Part shown: in pieces, positions 1-8,391 of the stretch
Layout: the number at the start of each line of letters is the position of its first letter
Position numbering within the stretch: the stretch's first letter is position 1
Assembly: GCF_004362055.1 (NCBI RefSeq)
Contig: NZ_SNXB01000003.1
Coordinates: 310,001 to 374,000 of the forward strand
Direction: 5' to 3'
From: Flavobacterium sp. 245
GTDB lineage: Bacteria > Bacteroidota > Bacteroidia > Flavobacteriales > Flavobacteriaceae
DNA: 64,000 nt
Made by a program: the position numbers and the translations under genes
Notes under the pieces: model-generated
Told to the model about the DNA's origin: nothing
What the model saw: the letters and a program-made list of their open reading frames with translations, nothing else
The model's database searches: none

Positions 1-841
1 TCAGGAAGTTTGTGTTTGTTCTTTTAATTTCCTGCGGATAACGTCCTAACAAGAAATTAATTTTATTTTCCGTTTCTTTAATTTGCTGTAGAATATCAAA
101 CTCCATACTTTTTGAAGTCAGTACTTCAGCCTCAAACTTCTTCACCCCAAGTTCTGTTGCTCTTGCCGCCTGCTTTTGAATTTTTACAATTTCTAAAGCG
201 TTACTTTGTAAAGTAATCGTTTGTTTTACAATATCAAGCTGACTGTCTAAAGCTAATAATTCATAATAGGAATCGGCTATTTCAGAAATAAGATTAGTAA
301 CTACAAAGTTTTTCCCTTCAACAGTTGCTAAATATCTATTTACTGCTGCTTTTTTAGAATTGCGCAGTTTTTTCCAGATATCAACTTCCCAGTTTGCATA
401 AGCAGCAATTGTAAAATCACCAAGCGGATCTGGCGTTTCAACACCAGGTTTAATTTCTGTAGTGGCATCACCAGCACCTTGGCTGGTGTACCTTCCTACT
501 TTTTCTACTCCAGCTCCGGCACGAACGCCAACTGTTGGCAATAAAAGTCCTTTACGAACTCTAACGTCATTTTTTGCGATTTCGATTTCCTGCAGCGTCA
601 TGTTTAACTCCTGATTATTTTTCAGGGCCACATCAATTAAATCAACTAGATTTTGATCCTTAAAGAACTCATTCCATTTTACAGTTGAGGTATTGATTGT
701 ATCCTGAGCGGCAGCAGTACCAAAAGATTGCGGAACCGGCGCACTGGCAGTTGCAGTCTCAGGAGCAGGAGTTTTACAACTCACTGCAGCAAGACATAAT
801 CCCAATACGGCACTATATTTATATACTTTTAATTTATACAT
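1..841 (-). CDS. Efflux outer-membrane lipoprotein, NodT/OprM type (C-terminus cut by window edge)
   Basis: This is the outer-membrane channel of the tripartite RND efflux system encoded just upstream. The visible 280 residues start with a lipoprotein signal whose lipobox is AVSC (Cys22), followed by the long helical repeat of a TolC-fold protein, with 'NNQELNMTLQEIEIAKNDVR' and 'YANWEVDIWKKLRNSKKAA' typical of NodT-type factors. The ATG overlaps the last 8 bases of the RND pump gene, so the two are translationally linked. The remaining C-terminal half lies left of the window. The family is clear; the substrate is unknown. Confidence 0.93.
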   Translation of the reverse strand, partial: MYKLKVYKYSAVLGLCLAAVSCKTPAPETATASAPVPQSFGTAAAQDTINTSTVKWNEFFKDQNLVDLIDVALKNNQELNMTLQEIEIAKNDVRVRKGLLLPTVGVRAGAGVEKVGRYTSQGAGDATTEIKPGVETPDPLGDFTIAAYANWEVDIWKKLRNSKKAAVNRYLATVEGKNFVVTNLISEIADSYYELLALDSQLDIVKQTITLQSNALEIVKIQKQAARATELGVKKFEAEVLTSKSMEFDILQQIKETENKINFLLGRYPQEIKRTNTNFL

Positions 842-3800
842 GATTGTTGTCAATTTCTTCAGTTAATGGATTCTCTTCTTCATGTTTTACCAACTTATGT
901 TTCTCGGCAATTCGTCCAAAGATGTAATACAATCCCGGAATTAGGAATACCCCGCAAATCGTTCCGATAAGCATACCTCCAGCCGCTGCGGTACCAATCG
1001 TTCTGTTACCAATTTTACCAGGACCAGTTGCAAAAGCAAGCGGAAGCAAACCAGCGATAAAAGCAAACGAAGTCATCAAAATAGGACGGAATCTTGCTTT
1101 TGCTCCTTCCATTGCTGCTTCAAGAACTGTTTTTCCTGCAGCGTGTCTTTGAATCGCAAACTCCACGATCAATACGGCATTTTTACCTAATAAACCAATT
1201 AGCATTACCATTGCAACCTGCGCGTAGATATTGTTTTCTAATCCTGTGAATTTCAATAAAAGGAAAGCTCCAAAAATACCCGCTGGCAAAGAAAGAATTA
1301 CTGATAATGGCAAAATAAAACTCTCGTATTGCGCCGCTAAAACCAAGTAAACAAATCCTAAACAGATCAAGAATACCCAAATCGCCTGATTACCCTGAGC
1401 AACCTCATCGGCAGAAATACCTGCCCAGTCAATGTCATATCCTCGAGGCAATTTTTTAGCCGCAACTTCCTGAATTACTTTAATTGCTGTACCAGAACTG
1501 TATCCTGGAGCAGCTCCACCACTGATTTCAGTAGAGTTGTACATATTGTGTCTTGTGATTTCTGAAAGTCCATAAACCTTTTCTAATTTCATAAAGGCAG
1601 AAAAAGGAACCATTTCATCACGATTATTTTTCACATACAGTTTTAAGATATCATCTGGCTGTGCGCGATATTCTGGAGAAGCCTGAACGATTACTTTATA
1701 GTTAATTCCGTATTTAATAAAACTGATTTCGTAGTTACTTCCCACAAGAGTTGACAAAGTATTCATCGCATTTTCGATAGAAACACCTTTTTGCTGTGCC
1801 AAATCATTATCGACTTTCATCATATACTGAGGGAAACTCGCACTAAAGAAACTAAATACGTTTGATAATTCCGGACGTTTATTTAATTCTTCAACAAACT
1901 CTTTATTTACAGCTTCCATTTTTTTGAAATCACCAGAACCGGTTTTATCCAATAAACGAAGCTCAAATCCTCCCGCTGCTCCATAACCAGGTACTGCTGG
2001 CGGTTGAAAAAACTCAATATTTGCACCCGGAATATCTTTTGATTTTTCTTCCAGTTCGGTCATAATTTCCTGCACCGACTGTTTACGATCGTTCCAGTCT
2101 TCTAAGTTAACCAAACATGTTCCGGCGTTTGAACCTGTTCCTTCCGTCAAAATTTCATAACCTGCTAATGACGAAACTGATTTTACACCTTCTACACTTT
2201 CAGATATTTTCTGCAGTTTCTCGGCAATATTATTTGTACGCTCTAATGATGAACCCGGAGGAGTTTGAATAATAGCATAGAACATTCCCTGATCCTCATT
2301 CGGAATAAATCCTGATGGAACCGTACTGCTTATGAACCAAGTTCCAATACAGAAACCAATAAGAGCAACAAAGGTTACAACTCGTCTGTCAACAATTTTT
2401 GCTAATACATTTTGGTATTTGCCTTGCGCTAAGTTGAACTTTTCGTTAAAACCATCAATAAATCTATTTACTGGTGTTTTCTTTTTAGGCGTACCATGAT
2501 TGTTTTTCAACATCATTGCACAAAGCGCTGGTGTTAAAGTCAATGCCACAATACCAGAAAGTATAATTGCCGTTGCCATTGTTATAGAGAACTGTCTGTA
2601 GAAAACTCCAACAGGACCTGACATAAATGCAACCGGAATAAATACTGCAGCCATTAAGAATGTAATTGCTACAATAGCGCCAGCAATTTCATGCATTGCT
2701 TTTTTAGTAGCTTTAAGAGGCGAGAGATGTTCTTCTTCCATCTTAGCGTGAACGGCCTCGATTACCACAATAGCATCATCGACGACGACCCCAATTGCCA
2801 ATACTAAGGCAAACAACGTAATTAAGTTCAAGGAAATATCAAAGAAGGTCATGAACACAAATGTTCCTACCAATGATACTGGTACCGCAATTGCAGGAAT
2901 AATAGTAGAACGCCAGTCTCCTAAGAAAAGGAACACCACTAAACCTACCAAGATAAATGCTTCGACAAGCGTGTGAATTACTTTTTCGATAGAAGCGTCA
3001 AGGAATTTAGAAACGTCATAAGAGATTTCATAATCCATTCCCTTTGGAAATTTCTGTTTGATTTTTTCCAATTTCGCTTTTACATCTTCAATAACCTGAT
3101 TCGCGTTACTTCCAAAAGACTGTTTCAATACAATCGCTGCAGATGGTCTTCCATTCAAATTGGAATAAATATCATACATCGAGCTTCCAAATTCAACAGT
3201 TGCAATATCTTTCAAACGTAAAAGTTCTCCGTTTGAATTTGAACGAACTACGATATTTCCGTATTGTTCTTTGGTTGTAAAACGTCCAGAATATTTTAAT
3301 ACGTACTCAAAAGCTTGAGAACGTTTACCAGAACTTTCACCCGTTTTACCAGGCGAAGCCTCCAAACTCTGACTAGACAATGCTTCCATTACTTCATCAG
3401 CAGATATTTTGTAAGCTAACATACGATCAGGTTTCAACCAAATACGCATGGCATATTCACGTGTTCCTAAGATATCTCCAGATCCAATTCCGTTTACCCT
3501 TTTTAATTCTGATAATACGTTGATATCAGCGTAGTTGTACAAGAACTTCATGTCGGTATTTTTATCCGTACTATAAAGATTCACGTACATCAACATACTC
3601 GGAACCTCACGCGTAATCTTAACACCTTCACGAACTACCAATGGTGGCAATTTATTAGTAACCGAAGCCACACGGTTTTGAACGTTGATTGCAGCTTGAT
3701 TTGGATCTGTACCTAAATTAAATACAACCTGAATACTTGCTTCACCATCATTTCCGGCATCAGAAGTCATGTATTTCATTCCAGGAACACCGTTTAAGGC

Positions 3801-4001
3801 TCTTTCCAACGGAATTACAACCGACTTGATCATCAATTCACCATTCGATCCAGGGTAATCGGCTGTAACGTTTACCATTGGAGGAGAAATAGAAGGGAAC
3901 TGCGTAATTGGTAAATTCAATACCGACAATACCCCTAAAAAGACAATTATCAGCGATATTACTATCGACAGAACAGGTCTTTGAATAAATTTATTAAACA
4001 T
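834..4001 (-). CDS. RND efflux pump permease, HAE1/AcrB family
   Basis: This is the inner-membrane proton-driven drug exporter of the tripartite system. At 1055 residues it has the usual family length. The N-terminus (MFNKFIQRPVLSIVISLII) is the first helix of AcrB-like pumps. The paired aspartates of helix 4 are in 'AIGVVVDDAIVVIEAV' near residue 405, and the helix-10 lysine is in 'LLGKNAVLIVEFA' near 945; these are the proton-relay residues. Large periplasmic porter loops follow helices 1 and 7. The order adaptor, pump, outer-membrane factor on the minus strand is the standard operon. The substrate cannot be told from sequence. Confidence 0.96.
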   Translation of the reverse strand: MFNKFIQRPVLSIVISLIIVFLGVLSVLNLPITQFPSISPPMVNVTADYPGSNGELMIKSVVIPLERALNGVPGMKYMTSDAGNDGEASIQVVFNLGTDPNQAAINVQNRVASVTNKLPPLVVREGVKITREVPSMLMYVNLYSTDKNTDMKFLYNYADINVLSELKRVNGIGSGDILGTREYAMRIWLKPDRMLAYKISADEVMEALSSQSLEASPGKTGESSGKRSQAFEYVLKYSGRFTTKEQYGNIVVRSNSNGELLRLKDIATVEFGSSMYDIYSNLNGRPSAAIVLKQSFGSNANQVIEDVKAKLEKIKQKFPKGMDYEISYDVSKFLDASIEKVIHTLVEAFILVGLVVFLFLGDWRSTIIPAIAVPVSLVGTFVFMTFFDISLNLITLFALVLAIGVVVDDAIVVIEAVHAKMEEEHLSPLKATKKAMHEIAGAIVAITFLMAAVFIPVAFMSGPVGVFYRQFSITMATAIILSGIVALTLTPALCAMMLKNNHGTPKKKTPVNRFIDGFNEKFNLAQGKYQNVLAKIVDRRVVTFVALIGFCIGTWFISSTVPSGFIPNEDQGMFYAIIQTPPGSSLERTNNIAEKLQKISESVEGVKSVSSLAGYEILTEGTGSNAGTCLVNLEDWNDRKQSVQEIMTELEEKSKDIPGANIEFFQPPAVPGYGAAGGFELRLLDKTGSGDFKKMEAVNKEFVEELNKRPELSNVFSFFSASFPQYMMKVDNDLAQQKGVSIENAMNTLSTLVGSNYEISFIKYGINYKVIVQASPEYRAQPDDILKLYVKNNRDEMVPFSAFMKLEKVYGLSEITRHNMYNSTEISGGAAPGYSSGTAIKVIQEVAAKKLPRGYDIDWAGISADEVAQGNQAIWVFLICLGFVYLVLAAQYESFILPLSVILSLPAGIFGAFLLLKFTGLENNIYAQVAMVMLIGLLGKNAVLIVEFAIQRHAAGKTVLEAAMEGAKARFRPILMTSFAFIAGLLPLAFATGPGKIGNRTIGTAAAGGMLIGTICGVFLIPGLYYIFGRIAEKHKLVKHEEENPLTEEIDNNHV

Positions 4002-4044
4002 TTTTATTTTTTTTAATGATTAAACCATGTAAAAAGTTTTGTTA

Positions 4045-4107
4045 GTTTCAGGTTTCAAGTTTCAAGTTTCGCACTGAACCTGAAACTTGAAACCTGAAAC
4101 CTGAAAC
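4045..4107. repeat. Palindromic array of 7-bp TTTCARG units (family R1)
   Basis: Between the adaptor and pump genes, four tandem units reading TTTCAGG or TTTCAAG are followed by a short spacer and the same units in inverse complement, giving a hairpin. Related copies lie at 10357, 29213 and 32105. It sits inside an operon, so it should be transcribed. Confidence 0.85.
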
Positions 4108-4114
4108 AAATCTT

Positions 4115-5197
4115 CTATTCTGCTTTTACGCGAAGATTATTTATTACCTTTTGAGGGGCTTGGTATTCATATTTAATTTTGTCGTTCTCTTTTACTTTTT
4201 GAACTCCGTCAAGCAAAATTCTATCGTTTTCAGAAAGTCCGGTTTTAATAACATACAAATCAGGGATTTCACCAGTAATCGTAATTTCTCTTGAAGTTAC
4301 TTTGTTGTCTTTGCCCACGATAAATACATATTTTTTATCCTGAATTTCGTAAGTCGCTTTTTGTGGAATTACGATAGCATTTTTAAGCGGAACATTCATT
4401 TGGACTTGTCCAGTTTCTCCGTTTCTAAGCAATCTGCTTGAATTTGGGAATCTAGCTCTGAAAGCGATATTTCCAGTTTCGTTGTTGAATTCACTTTCGA
4501 TAACTTCTACATTTCCTTTATCTTTAAAAGTGTCCCCATTAGCTAAAACCAACGCCACTTTATTATCAGCACGATCTTTAACATTTGTTTGATACTGAAG
4601 GTATTCCGGCTCAGAAACATTGAAATAAGCAAACATTTGACTGTTGTCTGAAAGGCTTGTCAATAATTCGCCTTCGTCAATAAGACTTCCCAATTTTAAT
4701 GGAATACGGTCAATTGTTCCGTCAAACGGCGCTCTGATTTCTGTAAATGACAAATGAAGTTTTGCTAATGAAACTTCTGCCTTTGCTGATTGCAATTTAG
4801 CCTGAGCAACACTTAATTCGTTTTTAGAAACGATATTTTTATCTGCTAAAAGTTTAGCATTCTGCAATTCAATTTCAGTTGATTTTTGTTCAGCCTGCGC
4901 TTTAAGCAATTCTGCCTGATACATATTTGGCATAATTTTAAACAACAGCTGGCCAGCTTTTACAAACTGCCCTTCATCAACATAAATGTTTTGTAAGAAC
5001 CCTTTTTCTTGGGCACGGATTTCAATATTTCGGACCGATTTGATCTGCGAAACATATTCTTTAGTAAATGAAGTATCAATTTTTACCGGATTCGTTACAG
5101 TGAACGTTTCCACTTCTTCTTTCTCTTCTTTTTTAGTTGTACAACTAACAAGGCACACAAAGGCAATTAAGCCTGTGAACAAAATAATTCTTTTCAT
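4115..5197 (-). CDS. RND efflux periplasmic adaptor (membrane fusion protein), lipoprotein
   Basis: This 360-residue adaptor joins the RND pump to its outer-membrane channel. It has a lipoprotein signal with lipobox LVSC (Cys19), a split barrel-sandwich lipoyl domain ('IYVDEGQFVKAGQLLFKI' near residues 70-90 and 'IRAPFDGTIDRIPLKLGSLI' near 155-175), an intervening alpha-helical hairpin rich in K, A, E and Q, and a beta-barrel plus membrane-proximal domain to the end. It is the first gene of the operon, and the 113-bp gap to the pump holds a palindromic repeat. Family assignment is firm. Confidence 0.95.
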   Translation of the reverse strand: MKRIILFTGLIAFVCLVSCTTKKEEKEEVETFTVTNPVKIDTSFTKEYVSQIKSVRNIEIRAQEKGFLQNIYVDEGQFVKAGQLLFKIMPNMYQAELLKAQAEQKSTEIELQNAKLLADKNIVSKNELSVAQAKLQSAKAEVSLAKLHLSFTEIRAPFDGTIDRIPLKLGSLIDEGELLTSLSDNSQMFAYFNVSEPEYLQYQTNVKDRADNKVALVLANGDTFKDKGNVEVIESEFNNETGNIAFRARFPNSSRLLRNGETGQVQMNVPLKNAIVIPQKATYEIQDKKYVFIVGKDNKVTSREITITGEIPDLYVIKTGLSENDRILLDGVQKVKENDKIKYEYQAPQKVINNLRVKAE

Positions 5198-5372
5198 GAT
5201 TTAGTTTGGAAATTAAGCGATTGGATGCTTGGAATACAATGATTCCTCTAGATGGAAAAATGCATCAGAAACCAGTAAATTATAACCTCACTTTTAAACA
5301 AGAAGAAGTAGAAAAATATACATCAACAAGACAGCAGGATTACACAACAGGTAACCGATGTATATTGTTGAA

Positions 5373-5756
5373 TCAAATTCTTAATACGCGTTGCGTAATG
5401 TAAATAGGATTTGAAAGCGCAAGAAAAGACGCAAAAATTTTAAAACGATTTGATTCATTTGTTGCAGACTGATCTGAAAAAGTCAAATACCAGTTATCAA
5501 GTAAACTGTAATTAACTGCAACAAATTTGGTAGTAAGTCCATCATTAACATCATCATTTCCAAGTAAATCTTCTTCAAGATCGATATCAGCATCTTCAAT
5601 AAGTGAAGTGCCACGCTCTTGATGAGTGAATTTTACACGGTGCTTTTTTTCAAAATTATGATGGTGAGAAGCTCCAAAAGTACTTGCATTCAAATACTGG
5701 CCTCCGCCTGACAGAAGCAAATTCATGAATACTAAAAATACTATTAACTTTCTCAT
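5373..5756 (-). CDS. Small exported protein of unknown function
   Basis: I do not recognise this 127-residue protein. I chose the ATG at 5756 because it gives a clean signal peptide (MRKLIVFLVFMNLLLSGG); an upstream ATG adds eleven residues that spoil it. The mature part has a His triplet near residue 31, a run of acidic residues (DADIDLEEDLLGND) and no obvious membrane segment. It lies 176 bp upstream of the RND operon in the same orientation and could share its promoter. An exported periplasmic protein linked to the efflux system is possible but not shown. Confidence 0.7.
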   Translation of the reverse strand: MRKLIVFLVFMNLLLSGGGQYLNASTFGASHHHNFEKKHRVKFTHQERGTSLIEDADIDLEEDLLGNDDVNDGLTTKFVAVNYSLLDNWYLTFSDQSATNESNRFKIFASFLALSNPIYITQRVLRI

Positions 5757-5828
5757 TTGGGTGCGAAAGTAAGCAAAGTATCTAAACAAAAAAATATTTT
5801 TTAATAAGCTTTAACATTTTATAAAAAC

Positions 5829-5840
5829 GAAAACGTTTTC
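5829..5840. promoter_or_regulatory. Perfect 12-bp palindrome GAAAACGTTTTC, possible operator
   Basis: This centrally CG-symmetric site resembles LacI/GalR-type operators in form. It lies in the 259-bp gap between the end of the acetyltransferase gene at 6016 and the start of the small exported protein at 5756, about 73 bp upstream of the latter. No LacI-family gene is in the window. The rest of the gap is AT-rich and shows no other clear signal. Confidence 0.3.
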
Positions 5841-6015
5841 ATTATTTTTAAAAGTATCATTTTTATTAAAATCTTATTTTTTTATACAGAAAAATCATAA
5901 AAAAACGACTATGAATTAGAATCTTCTCAAGCTAAAGCTTATAATGAAGTCAAAATTGCCAAAATCACAACTATCTGACTTTGTATATCTTATTCAGCAA
6001 AAATGCATTTAATTT

Positions 6016-6420
6016 CTATAACAAAATTTCCATTATAGTAAATTCCTGTTCTGCTTTGATAAAAGTTTGATGGGTATCTTTCATTTCAAATTTTTCATAA
6101 AATGATTTTTTATTGCTTCTGGCATTGCACCAAACTCGCTTCATTTTCTTTTGTTTTGCAAGATTTAAAATAAATTTCAGCAATTCAGATGCAATTCCTT
6201 TTCCTTGATATTCCTCTAAAGTCGCTAACTTTCTAAACTGCATTTCCTTTTCAGTAAAAAAACAAGAAACAATCGAAACCAGTTTTTCATCGTCAAAAGC
6301 ACCAAAATGAAACCCAAAATCATCTTCTTTTAATTGAACAAATTCAAAAGGCTGTTCAGGCCACATTACTTCATGACGAATTTGCCAAGTTTGCGAAGGT
6401 TGAATTGCTTTAATTTTCAT
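6016..6420 (-). CDS. GNAT-family N-acetyltransferase
   Basis: This is a 134-residue Gcn5-related acetyltransferase that would transfer acetyl from acetyl-CoA to an unknown amine. The acetyl-CoA-binding motif A is visible as 'LATLEEYQGKGIASELLKFI' near residues 70-90, with the Q-G-K-G-I-A loop. The C-terminal 'KKSFYEKFEMKDTHQTF' is the usual GNAT closing strand. It is a single-gene unit, convergent with nothing nearby. The substrate cannot be predicted. Confidence 0.88.
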   Translation of the reverse strand: MKIKAIQPSQTWQIRHEVMWPEQPFEFVQLKEDDFGFHFGAFDDEKLVSIVSCFFTEKEMQFRKLATLEEYQGKGIASELLKFILNLAKQKKMKRVWCNARSNKKSFYEKFEMKDTHQTFIKAEQEFTIMEILL

Positions 6421-6600
6421 TTTTAAAACGTATTTGATCTATAGCCAAATTTACACCATTTAAAAATGCTATTTTCTTTTCAAACAAAAAACACCACCAT
6501 TCTCATTATCAAAAAGATACCATAAAATAAATCAGAAAAATCATTCCATTTAAATTAATTATAATTAATTTTATGGAATCAAAAACAAATAAAACCAGTT

Positions 6601-7164
6601 ATGAAAAAATTCTTTCTTGCTACATTATTATGTATTTGTGCCAATGGATTTGCACAGTTAATACAAGTTGGTCCTCAATTCTCTACTAATATAACTTCTG
6701 CTATTACAGACGATTTCAGCTCTAAAAGCTCAGGGACTGGTTATGGTTTTGCGGGATTTGTACGTGTAAATCTGGCTCTTTTTTATGCTCAGGGGGAATT
6801 TGGATATGCGGAATCAAAATTTAGTGTTTCGCAAACCGGAATTGGAGAGACAGAATACAAGCTTGGAGGAACCGATGCTACTTTACTAGCCGGTTTAAAA
6901 GTTCTTCCACTAGGAAAATTAGGAAATGTAAGGATTTTTGTTGGCTACAATTGGAAAAACTATTCTGATATAAATGCAAGCAACAATCTTAATTTTATTG
7001 CTTTTGAACGAAACAACAGCAGTTTCTTAGGTGGCGCCGGAGTTGATTTGTGGCGATTTACGATTGATTACAGGTATCTTGCCGGAGTAACTGATCTTGA
7101 TCCTTCTGGAAGAAGTATTAAAACTGGAGTTTCGAATCTTTCTGTCGGATTTAAATTTTTATAA
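6601..7164 (+). CDS. Outer-membrane beta-barrel protein (porin-like)
   Basis: This 187-residue protein has a signal peptide (MKKFFLATLLCICANGFAQ) and alternating hydrophobic and aromatic strands that end in 'NLSVGFKFL', a C-terminal aromatic residue pattern typical of barrel insertion signals (here Phe-Leu). Its size fits an eight-stranded OmpA/OmpX-type barrel. It is monocistronic and followed by a strong bidirectional terminator. The role (structural, adhesion or small channel) is unknown. Confidence 0.85.
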   Translation: MKKFFLATLLCICANGFAQLIQVGPQFSTNITSAITDDFSSKSSGTGYGFAGFVRVNLALFYAQGEFGYAESKFSVSQTGIGETEYKLGGTDATLLAGLKVLPLGKLGNVRIFVGYNWKNYSDINASNNLNFIAFERNNSSFLGGAGVDLWRFTIDYRYLAGVTDLDPSGRSIKTGVSNLSVGFKFL

Positions 7165-7181
7165 AATACACAGCAAAACAT

Positions 7182-7215
7182 AAAAAAAGGGAATCAAAAT
7201 TGATTCCCTTTTTTT
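7182..7215. terminator. Bidirectional Rho-independent terminator
   Basis: A stem of GGGAATCA with TGATTCCC is flanked by an A-run on the left and a T-run on the right, so it can stop transcription from both sides. It separates the convergent barrel gene (ends 7164) and the TPR/lipocalin-like gene (ends 7217). Confidence 0.9.
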
Positions 7216-7216
7216 A

Positions 7217-7828
7217 TTATTTCATTTTTACAAAATAAGCTTCTTCATTATCGCTGGTTATTGTTTCGACCCTAGTTTGAGTCTTTTTTCCAATATTAAT
7301 AACACGCAATACATTTGTTTCTTTATTCAGTAGACAGCTCCAAATGGTTCCGTCAGAAAGAATAATATCTGAAAATGATGCATCTGACGCATCTTTATTA
7401 TAATATTTTAAGTCTTCGGTTTTAATCAGTTTTTTGATTTGCGTTTTCTTGTCAATTTCATAAAACATAATCTTTTCTTCGCTTATTTCAACTATTTCTT
7501 CAATTTGATTAGTATCTGCATCCGAAGCCTGCGCCCAAGTAGGTTTGTCTCCAGCTAATCTCCAAGTACCAACAATGTAATTTAAAGCATCATCTCTTAA
7601 AATAGTTTTTAGAGCATCTACCTTTTTAATAGATTCTTTTCCTAATTCGTTTTCAGGTTTAAGTTTAGATGCAATAGAAAATAAATCTAATGCATTTTTG
7701 AAATCTGATTTTTTATAATAAGAAACGGCCAGATCGTATTTGTTTTTCTGAAACTTGGTTTTAACATCCGTTTGTGCCATATTTTTTATTGAAAACAGCA
7801 TAAAAACAAGAATAAGATAATTTTTCAT
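7217..7828 (-). CDS. Exported protein with one TPR-like repeat and a lipocalin-like domain
   Basis: This protein of about 203 residues starts at the ATG at 7828, which gives the signal peptide MKNYLILVFMLFSIKNMAQ; the longer frame to 7903 adds an unlikely leader. One TPR-like helix pair follows ('YDLAVSYYKKSDFKNALDLF', then 'KLKPENELG'). The C-terminal half starts 'YIVGTWRLAGDKPTW' and resembles the small lipocalin-like domains common in Flavobacteria. The function is unknown; it is likely periplasmic. Confidence 0.75.
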   Translation of the reverse strand: MKNYLILVFMLFSIKNMAQTDVKTKFQKNKYDLAVSYYKKSDFKNALDLFSIASKLKPENELGKESIKKVDALKTILRDDALNYIVGTWRLAGDKPTWAQASDADTNQIEEIVEISEEKIMFYEIDKKTQIKKLIKTEDLKYYNKDASDASFSDIILSDGTIWSCLLNKETNVLRVINIGKKTQTRVETITSDNEEAYFVKMK

Positions 7829-7916
7829 TGGTTTGGGGTTTGTTTTTTTAAATTTCCGCAAACTTAGTAAATTAAAAATTCTAATAATTACGGTTTCCCA
7901 CAATAATTAGAATAAA

Positions 7917-7945
7917 AAAAACTGCTCCATTTTTGAAGCAGTTTT
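7917..7945 (-). terminator. Rho-independent terminator after the ACT-domain gene
   Basis: The hairpin AACTGCT / AGCAGTT has T-runs on both outer sides. It lies 31 bases past the stop of the ACT-domain gene when read on the minus strand. Confidence 0.75.
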
Positions 7946-7975
7946 AAAAGGATAATTTAAAAATGAAATAAAATT

Positions 7976-8374
7976 TTATTCCAGATTTGAAAATGAATTT
8001 AGAATTTCCATCGCTTTTGCAACATCATTTTCATTGACAAAAATATGGTCGTGATAAAATGCTGCAACAACATTACAGCTTATTTGCTGTTCTGAAAGTG
8101 CTTTAGAAAAAGCGGCAGTCAAACCAACTGCTTCTAATGAAGAATGAACAGAGAGTGTAATCCAAGACATTACAATCGAATAATCCAAATTTAATTTTGA
8201 AGCAACTTCTTTTTTCAGAATCAGCGTTATGGCTTCCTCTTCCCTAAAAATCATTTCAATTTCATCCAAATTCAAACCTTCTAATCGCTCCACTTTGCAA
8301 AAAACATAATCGCCCAATTTATGTTTGGGTTTCATCGTTTTAAGCAACTTTTCAAGCTCCTTTTCTCCAGACAT
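7976..8374 (-). CDS. ACT-domain protein
   Basis: This protein of about 132 residues resembles the small two-ACT proteins that bind amino acids. The N-terminal half holds 'KLGDYVFCKVERLEGLN' and 'EEAITLILKKEVA'. The C-terminal ACT half has 'SLEAVGLTAAFSKALSEQQI' and 'CNVVAAFYHDHIFV'. Start: the ATG at 8374 (MSGEKELEK), six bases inside a longer alternative at 8380. It lies 12-18 bp from the start side of the peptidase gene stop and is probably co-transcribed with it. The ligand is unknown. Confidence 0.8.
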   Translation of the reverse strand: MSGEKELEKLLKTMKPKHKLGDYVFCKVERLEGLNLDEIEMIFREEEAITLILKKEVASKLNLDYSIVMSWITLSVHSSLEAVGLTAAFSKALSEQQISCNVVAAFYHDHIFVNENDVAKAMEILNSFSNLE

Positions 8375-8391
8375 TTCCACTTTCGTTTCTA

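Noticed and set aside
5206..5403. A 65-codon plus-strand frame upstream of the RND adaptor gene
   Set aside because: It begins in the promoter region, has no recognisable protein features and overlaps the 3' end of the small exported protein gene on the other strand.
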